Source: Sphingomonas carotinifaciens (GTDB lineage Bacteria > Pseudomonadota > Alphaproteobacteria > Sphingomonadales > Sphingomonadaceae). Taken from it: a DNA stretch of 64,000 nucleotides. Made by a program: the position numbers and the translations under genes. Shown one piece after another: positions 58,564-64,000 of the stretch. The notes beneath the pieces are model-generated. The model was not told the DNA's origin, searched no databases, and saw only the letters and a list, made by a program, of their open reading frames with translations. The stretch's first letter is position 1. Each line of letters opens with the position of its first letter. The stretch is from contig NZ_WSUT01000005.1 in NCBI RefSeq assembly GCF_009789535.1, forward strand, positions 62,001 to 126,000, given 5' to 3'.

Positions 58564-59286
58564 TCAATCCAGATAGAAGTCCACCGTCGTCACCACCCGC
58601 ACCTTCTTCAGCGGGGTGTCCGCCACGCCGTAGCCGGATTGCTCGCCATCGCGCGCCTCGATCGAGAAATAGCCCTGGCTGGCGCTCTTGATCCCGCCGA
58701 CGTCGGTATCGCTGTCCTTGGCGAACTGTTCCGCCGCGGCCCGCGCGTCGCGCGTCGCCTCCGCCACCATCGCCGGCTTGATCGCGTTCAACCGGGTGAA
58801 GCTGTACGAAATGCCCGATCCTTCCTGCAGCACCACGCCCTGCCGGACCAGATCGAACTGTCGCGCCACCGCCCGCCGGGCGCGCGCGATGTCGGTGGTG
58901 CGCAGTTGCAGCCGCTGGTTGATCGTCACCGTCTGCACGCCGTTCATGTAATTCTGGTTCGCCCCCGCCCCGGCCGCGGTCAGCGCATCGGCGGGAAAGC
59001 CCAGTTGCGTGAAGAAGGCACGGATCGTCTGCGTATCGCGGTCGATCGCCGCCTGCACCTGCGCGGCATCGGTGCCCTGTTCGGAATAATTCAGTGTCCA
59101 CACCGCCAGATCGGCAGTGACATTGCGCTCGGCCAGCCCGCGCACGGTGACCGAGCGATCGGCATGGCGCGCCCGCGTCAATCCGTCACCCAGCAGATAC
59201 CCGCCCACGATCAACCCGACCGCCAGCAGCGCCGCCGCCGGCACCAGCCCCGAACGCAGTGCAATTCCCCGGCTTTCCATCACCAT
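58564..59286 (-). CDS. SIMPL domain (DUF541) protein
   Basis: The 240-aa protein has an N-terminal membrane anchor (LVPAAALLAVGLIVGGYLLGDGL) and a SIMPL/DUF541 domain (RSVTVRGLAERNVTADLAVWTLNYSEQG...VVTTVDFYLD). Such proteins lie in the periplasm and are linked to stress and oxidative tolerance in other bacteria, with no defined activity. The ATG at 59286 has a GGGAGG binding site 4 bp upstream. It is divergent from gloA. Confidence 0.88.
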   Translation of the reverse strand: MVMESRGIALRSGLVPAAALLAVGLIVGGYLLGDGLTRARHADRSVTVRGLAERNVTADLAVWTLNYSEQGTDAAQVQAAIDRDTQTIRAFFTQLGFPADALTAAGAGANQNYMNGVQTVTINQRLQLRTTDIARARRAVARQFDLVRQGVVLQEGSGISYSFTRLNAIKPAMVAEATRDARAAAEQFAKDSDTDVGGIKSASQGYFSIEARDGEQSGYGVADTPLKKVRVVTTVDFYLD

Positions 59287-59364
59287 GCCGCCTCCCATAT
59301 AGCCGTCGGGCATGCTGCGCGCCGCTTCCTGAACCGCGGCTGATGCAGAACAATGGAGTTGTTG

Positions 59365-59799
59365 ATGACCAGGTACCTCCACACCATGATCCGGGTCACC
59401 GACCCGGAAGCGACGATCCGGTTCTTTGCCCTGCTCGGACTGGAAGAGGTGCGGCGCATCGACAATGAGCAGGGTCGATTCACGCTGATCTTCCTGGCGA
59501 GCAAGGACGATCAGGCGATCGGCGACCGCCGGGTCGAGGTCGAGCTGACCCACAATTGGGACCCGGAAACCTATGGCGGTGGCCGCAATTTCGGCCATCT
59601 CGCCTACCGGGTCGACGACGTGTACGAAACCTGCCAGCGGCTGGCCGATGCCGGGGTGACGATCAATCGTCCGCCGCGTGACGGCCACATGGCGTTCGTG
59701 AAGACGCCCGACGGCATTTCTATCGAACTGCTCCAGGCCGGTGAGCCCAAGGCCCCGGCCGAACCCTGGGCATCGATGCCCAACACCGGAAGCTGGTGA
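59365..59799 (+). CDS. gloA: Lactoylglutathione lyase (glyoxalase I)
   Basis: Isomerises the methylglyoxal-glutathione hemithioacetal. The 144-aa protein has the paired beta-alpha-beta-beta-beta units of the family, with metal ligands His in LHTMIRVTDPEAT and Glu in VEVELTHNWD, and the second set in FGHLAYRVDDVYETC and ISIELLQ. I chose the ATG at 59365 because GGAG lies 6 bp before it; an ATG at 59353 is also open. It overlaps gloB, so the two glyoxalase steps are co-expressed. Confidence 0.94.
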   Translation: MTRYLHTMIRVTDPEATIRFFALLGLEEVRRIDNEQGRFTLIFLASKDDQAIGDRRVEVELTHNWDPETYGGGRNFGHLAYRVDDVYETCQRLADAGVTINRPPRDGHMAFVKTPDGISIELLQAGEPKAPAEPWASMPNTGSW

Positions 59800-60518
59800 T
59801 GGTGGAGATCGTCCGCGTTCCCGTGCTCAGCGACAATTACGCCTGGCTGGTGCACGATGCGGGGGAAACGGTCGTGATCGATCCTGGTGAGGCGGCGCCC
59901 GTGCTGGCCGCCGCCGCCGCGCGCGGCTGGGCGATCGGGCAGGTATGGACCACGCACTGGCACCCGGATCACACCGGCGGCAATGCCGAGTTGAAGGCGG
60001 CGGGCGCACGGCTTTTCGGACCCGCGGCGGAAACGGCCAAGATCGTCGGCCTCGATACGCTGCTGGCCGAGGGCGACACGGTACGGGTCGGCGGCACCGT
60101 CGCCCGCGTCTGGGAGGTGCCGGGGCATACCGCCGGCCATATCGCCTTCCATCTGGAGGACGACGCCGCGATCTTCACCGGCGACACGCTGTTCGCCATG
60201 GGCTGCGGCCGGTTGTTCGAGGGCACCGCCGAACAGATGCACGGCAATATGCGCCGCTACGCGCAACTGCCCGACGGGACGCATGTCTATTGTGGGCATG
60301 AATATACGCAAGGCAATGGCCGCTATGCGCGGGTCGCCGAGCCGGACAATCTCGCGATCGTCGAACGGATGGCGACGGTGGACGCCGCCCGCGCGGCCGG
60401 GGAAGCGACCATTCCCACCACCATCGGTCTGGAGCGGGCAACCAATCCCTTCCTACGCTCGGTGGACCCGGAGGAATTGGCCCGCCACCGTGCAGCCAAA
60501 GACGCCTTCGTCGGTTGA
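59796..60518 (+). CDS. gloB: Hydroxyacylglutathione hydrolase (glyoxalase II)
   Basis: Hydrolyses S-lactoylglutathione to lactate and glutathione. The 240-aa metallo-beta-lactamase fold has the binuclear site THWHPDHTGGN, VPGHTAGH, FTGDTLFAMGCGRLF and the CGHEYT motif. Its start overlaps the gloA stop by 4 bp. Length and motifs are typical of GloB. Confidence 0.95.
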   Translation: MMVEIVRVPVLSDNYAWLVHDAGETVVIDPGEAAPVLAAAAARGWAIGQVWTTHWHPDHTGGNAELKAAGARLFGPAAETAKIVGLDTLLAEGDTVRVGGTVARVWEVPGHTAGHIAFHLEDDAAIFTGDTLFAMGCGRLFEGTAEQMHGNMRRYAQLPDGTHVYCGHEYTQGNGRYARVAEPDNLAIVERMATVDAARAAGEATIPTTIGLERATNPFLRSVDPEELARHRAAKDAFVG

Positions 60519-60552
60519 TACCATGCTGCGGGATGGACGGAGATTTTTCCTT

Positions 60553-60972
60553 ATGAAAGTCATCGGCTTACTCTCCATCCTCTCGCTAGCGGCCGCCTGT
60601 GCCCCCACCGCGGCGCAGCAGGAGGCACAGGCCGAGCGTGCACAAACCGAGCGGACGCAACTTGCCAAGGCGCTGCAAGGCCTGACCCCGGACCAGCCAC
60701 GCAACTGCATGCCGCAATTCCCGACGCGTCAGGTGCGCGCCTATGGCCCGACCATCGTCTACACGGTCAGTCCGCGCCTGAAATATGTCAGCCAGACGCA
60801 AGGAGGATGCGAAAGCCTCAGTACCAATGGCCGCAACGACATATTGGTGACACGTACCCCGATCGGCCAGCTTTGCGCCGGCGATATCGCGCAGACGGTG
60901 GACCGGGTATCCGGCTTCTTCACCGGCAGTTGCAGCTTCGGGGAATTTACCCCCTATCGGCGGGGCAAGTGA
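60553..60972 (+). CDS. DUF6491-like secreted lipoprotein, first of a tandem pair
   Basis: The 139-aa protein starts MKVIGLLSILSLAAAC (lipobox), has a short coiled region (QQEAQAERAQTERTQLAKAL) and then a domain with four cysteines: RNCMPQFPTRQVRAYGPTIVYTV, QGGCESL, IGQLCAGDI and SCSFGEFTPYRRGK. This fits the pattern I know as DUF6491. It is clearly related to the next protein. An upstream ATG at 60523 is less likely. Function unknown. Confidence 0.78.
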   Translation: MKVIGLLSILSLAAACAPTAAQQEAQAERAQTERTQLAKALQGLTPDQPRNCMPQFPTRQVRAYGPTIVYTVSPRLKYVSQTQGGCESLSTNGRNDILVTRTPIGQLCAGDIAQTVDRVSGFFTGSCSFGEFTPYRRGK

Positions 60973-61337
60973 TGCGCGCGCCCTGGCTCCTCGCCGCGCT
61001 GGCGCTGCCGTTCGCGCTCGGCGCCGCAGCAAAGGACCCGCTCGCCGGGCGGGTGGCCGGCAAGCCGGTCAACTGCATCGACACCGGCATGGTCGGCAAC
61101 GGCCCGATCATCGTCGACAACAAGACGATCCTGTACCAGCGCGGCCGGCGGACCTGGAAGACATCGCCCATCGGCGCCTGCCCCGCGCTGCGCCCGCTGA
61201 CCACGTTGATCGTGATCCAATATGGCAGCCAGCTCTGCCGCAACGACCGGTTCCGCGTGCTGGAACCGGGCGTGTCGATCCCCTCCGCCGTGTGCCGGTT
61301 CGACGCCTTCACCCCCTATGACCGGGTGAAGAAGTAG
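60972..61337 (+). CDS. DUF6491-like secreted protein, second of a tandem pair
   Basis: The 121-aa protein has a signal peptide (MRAPWLLAALALPFALGAAA) and the same four-cysteine domain as its neighbour: VNCIDTGMVGNGPIIVDNKTILYQ, GACPALRP, GSQLCRNDRFRVL and VCRFDAFTPYDRVKK. Its ATG overlaps the previous stop (TGATG), so the pair is co-translated. Not a lipoprotein, unlike its partner. Function unknown. Confidence 0.78.
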   Translation: MRAPWLLAALALPFALGAAAKDPLAGRVAGKPVNCIDTGMVGNGPIIVDNKTILYQRGRRTWKTSPIGACPALRPLTTLIVIQYGSQLCRNDRFRVLEPGVSIPSAVCRFDAFTPYDRVKK

Positions 61338-61354
61338 ACGCTGCCTGTCCCCCC

Positions 61355-61369
61355 CTCCCCGCCGGGGAG
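61355..61369. terminator. Hairpin between converging DUF6491-like and hslU genes
   Basis: A CTCCCC/GGGGAG stem with a GCC loop, extended by flanking C and G runs. It belongs to the same C-rich hairpin type as the thrS terminator. It has no T-run, so its terminator role is only likely. Confidence 0.45.
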
Positions 61370-61412
61370 AGGGTAAGAAGACACCCGGCAGTGCCGGATT
61401 GCCGTTCTGCCT

Positions 61413-62711
61413 CTACAGCACGAACCGGCTGAGATCGGTGTTGCGCGCCACCGCCGCCAACTGCTTCTCGACATAGGCCGCATCGACGGTCAGCGTCTCG
61501 CCCTGACGATCCTCCGCCTCGAAGCTCACCTCTTCCAGCAGCTTTTCCATCACCGTCTGCAAACGACGGGCGCCGATATTCTCGACCTCGCCATTCACTT
61601 CCGCGGCGATGCGCGCGACCGCGGCGATGCCTTCCTCGGTAAAGGTCACCTCGACGCCCTCGGTCGCAATCAGCGCCTTGTATTGAGCCGGCAGCGACGC
61701 CTTGGTGTCGGACAGGATCGACACGAAATCGGCCTCGGTCAGCGCCTTCAGCTCGACCCGGATCGGCAGGCGGCCCTGCAGTTCGGGCAACAGGTCGCTC
61801 GGCTTGGCGACGTGGAAGGCGCCGCTGGCGATGAACAGGATATGGTCCGTCTTCATCGGGCCGTATTTGGTGGCGACGGTGGTGCCCTCGATCAGCGGCA
61901 ACAGGTCGCGCTGCACGCCTTCCCGGCTGACCGATCCGCCGCGCACGTCGCTGACCGCGATCTTGTCGATCTCATCCAGGAAGACGATGCCGTTCGCCTC
62001 CGCATCCGCCAGCGCGGTGCGGTTGACGTCGTCCTGGTCCAGGCGCTTGTCCGCCTCTTCCTCGACCAGCTTCTCCCAGGCCGCCTGCACGGTAAGCTTG
62101 CGCCGCTTCAGTTGCTGGCCGCCGCCGAACGCCTTGCCCATCATCTCGGACAGGTTGATCATCTGCGGCGCGCCGCCGGGCAGTTCGAACGGCATAGAGG
62201 GCGCCTGTTCCAGCTCGATCTCGATCTCGGTCTGGTCGAGATGGCCGTCGCGGAAACGCTGGCGAAACGCTTCACGCGTCGCCTGGCTCGAATCCTTGCC
62301 CACCAGCGCGTCGAGCAGACGGTTCAGCGCCGCCTCCTCCGCCTTGTCCTTTACCGCGGCCCGCCGACGCTCCTTCTCCAGCCGGATCGCCTCCTCGACC
62401 AGATCGCGCGCGATCTGCTCAACGTCCCGCCCGACATACCCCACCTCGGTGAACTTGGTCGCCTCCACCTTCACGAACGGCGCATCCGCCAACTTCGCCA
62501 GACGACGTGATATTTCGGTCTTGCCGCAGCCGGTGGGCCCGATCATCAGGATGTTCTTGGGCGTCACCTCGTCGCGCAGGTCCGCGCCCAGCCGCTGCCG
62601 GCGCCAGCGGTTGCGCAGCGCCACCGCCACGGCACGCTTGGCCTCGGTCTGGCCGATGATATGCGCGTCCAGCGCCGCGACGATCGCCTTGGGGGTCAGT
62701 TGGTCGTTCAT
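61413..62711 (-). CDS. hslU: ATP-dependent protease ATPase subunit HslU
   Basis: Unfolds substrates for the HslV peptidase. The 432-aa protein has the Walker [19 protein letters not shown], the pore motif in [11 protein letters not shown], Walker [13 protein letters not shown] and the sensor region, and ends DLSRFVL. The ATG at 62711 is preceded by AGGAG 10 bp upstream, which overlaps the 3' arm of a perfect hairpin. It lies 70 bp after hslV, the usual order. Confidence 0.96.
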   Translation of the reverse strand: MNDQLTPKAIVAALDAHIIGQTEAKRAVAVALRNRWRRQRLGADLRDEVTPKNILMIGPTGCGKTEISRRLAKLADAPFVKVEATKFTEVGYVGRDVEQIARDLVEEAIRLEKERRRAAVKDKAEEAALNRLLDALVGKDSSQATREAFRQRFRDGHLDQTEIEIELEQAPSMPFELPGGAPQMINLSEMMGKAFGGGQQLKRRKLTVQAAWEKLVEEEADKRLDQDDVNRTALADAEANGIVFLDEIDKIAVSDVRGGSVSREGVQRDLLPLIEGTTVATKYGPMKTDHILFIASGAFHVAKPSDLLPELQGRLPIRVELKALTEADFVSILSDTKASLPAQYKALIATEGVEVTFTEEGIAAVARIAAEVNGEVENIGARRLQTVMEKLLEEVSFEAEDRQGETLTVDAAYVEKQLAAVARNTDLSRFVL

Positions 62712-62723
62712 GTGATACTCACT

Positions 62724-62746
62724 CCTTTCCCGCTCGGCGGGAAAGG
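62724..62746 (-). other. Hairpin touching the hslU ribosome-binding site
   Basis: A perfect 10-bp stem CCTTTCCCGC/GCGGGAAAGG with a three-base loop in the hslV-hslU gap. Read on the minus strand, the 3' arm ends in GGAAAGG and runs into AGGAG, the hslU binding site. The hairpin may limit HslU translation, stabilise the hslV end, or be a repeat of the CTTTCCCGC type. Confidence 0.55.
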
Positions 62747-62781
62747 CTGGGGAGGAGAAAGCCACGAATGGGCGGAAGGGT

Positions 62782-63345
62782 TCAGGCGACCGCGTCCAGC
62801 GTTTCCAGCGTCAGGCGATCGTTGGTGTACACGCACACCTCGGCGGCGATGCCCATCGCCTTGCGCACGATCGTCTCGGCGTCCTGCTCATAGTCGGACA
62901 GCGCGCGTGCCGCGGCGAGCGCGTAGTTACCGCCCGACCCGATCGCGCAGATGCCGCCTTCCGGCTCCAGCACATCGCCGTTGCCCGTCAGGATCAGCGT
63001 CGCCTCCTTGTCGGCGACGATCATCATCGCCTCCAGGTTGCGAAGAAACTTGTCGGTGCGCCAGTCCTTGGCCAGTTCGACCGCGGCGCGCATCAGATGG
63101 CCGTTATGGCGCTCCAGCTTGGCCTCCAGCCGCTCGAACAGCGTAAAGGCATCCGCGGTCGCACCGGCAAAGCCGCCGATCACGGAGCCGTCGCCCAGCC
63201 GGCGCACCTTGCGGGCGTTCGGCTTCATCACCGTCTGCCCCATCGAGACCTGGCCGTCGCCGCCGATCACCACCCGGCCGCCACGCCGGACCGAACAAAT
63301 CGTTGTGCCATGCCAGACGGGCATGGCGTTCTCATTCCCGCTCAT
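62782..63345 (-). CDS. hslV: ATP-dependent protease subunit HslV
   Basis: Threonine peptidase that degrades proteins fed by HslU. The 187-aa form starts at 63345 and has an N-terminal extension [13 protein letters not shown] before [21 protein letters not shown]. The catalytic threonine is the first T of TTI, so the extension must be removed as a propeptide, as known in alphaproteobacteria. An ATG at 63324 would leave only MPVWHG. Core motifs [16 protein letters not shown] and [20 protein letters not shown] are normal. Confidence 0.95.
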   Translation of the reverse strand: MSGNENAMPVWHGTTICSVRRGGRVVIGGDGQVSMGQTVMKPNARKVRRLGDGSVIGGFAGATADAFTLFERLEAKLERHNGHLMRAAVELAKDWRTDKFLRNLEAMMIVADKEATLILTGNGDVLEPEGGICAIGSGGNYALAAARALSDYEQDAETIVRKAMGIAAEVCVYTNDRLTLETLDAVA

Positions 63346-63439
63346 GGCGGCGCATATGGAAGTGCATCCGCCCGGGTTCAACGGGCGGGTTCAACGGGAA
63401 GGACGCCCTTCCTCCATCACGAGGAAGGGCATGCCGGCG

Positions 63440-63991
63440 TCAGCCCAGCTTCTCGATCTTGTCCTTCAGGCTCGCCAGCTCGGCCTTCAGCGCGGCCAGT
63501 TCCTCGTCCTTGCCCCCGGCCGGTGCAGGCGCCGGCGCCGCGGCCACCGGCGGCTTGAACCCCTGCGCCGCCGCTTCGAACATCGCCAGATTGCGCTTGG
63601 CGATGTCGGCAAAGGGGGTATGCGCGAACGCGCCCTCAACGGCCGACTTGAACTGTTCCTGGTTCCGGCGAAAGCTGTCCATCGACGCTTCCAGATACCC
63701 CGGGACCACCGCCTGCATCGAATCGCCGTACATCGAGATCAGCTGGCGCAGGAAGCTGACCGGCAGCATCGTCTGCCCGCGGCTTTCCTCCTCCATGATG
63801 ATCTGGGTCAGGACGTTGTGCGTGATATCGTCGTCCGTCTTGGCGTCGACCACCTTGAAGTCCCGTCCCTCGCGGGTCATCGCCGCCAGATGCTCCAGCG
63901 TGATGTAGGACGATGTTTCGGTATTATAGAGCCGTCGGTTCGCGTATTTCTTGATGATCACGATACCGTCGGGTGCCAGGCCCTTCTTCAT
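63440..63991 (-). CDS. phaR: Polyhydroxyalkanoate synthesis regulator PhaR
   Basis: Repressor of phasin and PHA synthesis genes that also binds PHA granules. The 183-aa protein has the PhaR/PHB_acc_N domain (IKKYANRRLYNTETSSYITLEHLAAMTREGRDFKVVDAKTDDDITHNVLTQIIMEEE), a central GxLPVSFLRQLISMYGDSMQ domain and a C-terminal Ala/Pro linker plus a short coiled coil (DEELAALKAELASLKDKIEKLG). The PHA synthase is not in this window. The gene is complete and ends 9 bp before the window end. Confidence 0.94.
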   Translation of the reverse strand: MKKGLAPDGIVIIKKYANRRLYNTETSSYITLEHLAAMTREGRDFKVVDAKTDDDITHNVLTQIIMEEESRGQTMLPVSFLRQLISMYGDSMQAVVPGYLEASMDSFRRNQEQFKSAVEGAFAHTPFADIAKRNLAMFEAAAQGFKPPVAAAPAPAPAGGKDEELAALKAELASLKDKIEKLG

Positions 63992-64000
63992 GCTCCCTCC

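Overview
This is a GC-rich, gene-dense chromosomal segment from an alphaproteobacterium. It is most likely a member of the Sphingomonadaceae and probably Sphingomonas-like. The signs are the gene order rne / amiC / PBP1A / prfB (a known alphaproteobacterial arrangement), a long acidic insert in the RNase E S1 domain, an HslV with an N-terminal propeptide, a CIRCE-controlled groESL, a PhaR regulator and a TonB-dependent receptor of sphingomonad style. I see no rRNA or tRNA gene, prophage, insertion sequence or CRISPR array. This is core chromosome rather than a genomic island.

Layout. 0-9.4 kb (mostly minus strand): thyA-folA-ribF (one-carbon and flavin cofactors), a short RadC-like protein, and a long wall and translation run amiC, trhO, PBP1A, prfB and a lipoprotein-type methyltransferase. 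9.4-16.5 kb (plus): rne with a long structured leader and a strong terminator, then a BepA-like M48 protease with a DsbA-like protein, and a two-gene ABC exporter. 16.7-19.9 kb (minus): pyrimidine nucleotidase, dapD, glpX and a CPBP protease. 20-27.8 kb: a subtilase with a lipobox, a luciferase-like oxidoreductase, a PepSY / response regulator / kinase operon and an ABC-F ATPase. 28-33.5 kb: an exopolysaccharide-type module (DUF815 ATPase, large TPR protein, polyprenyl-phosphate sugar transferase, divergent manC). 33.6-38.4 kb: groEL-groES under CIRCE, sppA and a GNAT acetyltransferase. 38.4-44.8 kb: a UPF0126 membrane protein, two glycine-zipper paralogues flanking osmC, small membrane and lipoproteins, then an overlapping chain crcB, rlu, HAD phosphatase, a 72-aa membrane protein and ATP12. 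45-52.5 kb: gmk with a MASE1 kinase / FixJ-type regulator pair, a GRDP-like protein, a TonB-dependent receptor and infC. 52.5-64 kb: thrS, an LD-carboxypeptidase divergent from a Mur-ligase (wall recycling), hydrolase and TPR genes, a SIMPL protein, gloA-gloB, two DUF6491-like secreted proteins, hslVU and phaR.

The most unusual signal is not a gene. A dispersed palindromic element of about 60 bp occurs in five units at four sites (16.5, 27.9, 44.9 and 58.5 kb). All four sites are gaps between converging genes. The stems of the element covary between copies, so base pairing appears to be conserved while the sequence changes. One site is a 208-bp inverted pair holding a two-hairpin insert, and its outer end supplies the last codons and the stop of a protease gene. 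Another site is preceded by two related units with an exact 46-bp period. Other points worth a second look are a probable AUA start codon for infC, the RNase E leader, a hairpin touching the hslU ribosome-binding site, and a methyltransferase with a lipoprotein signal.
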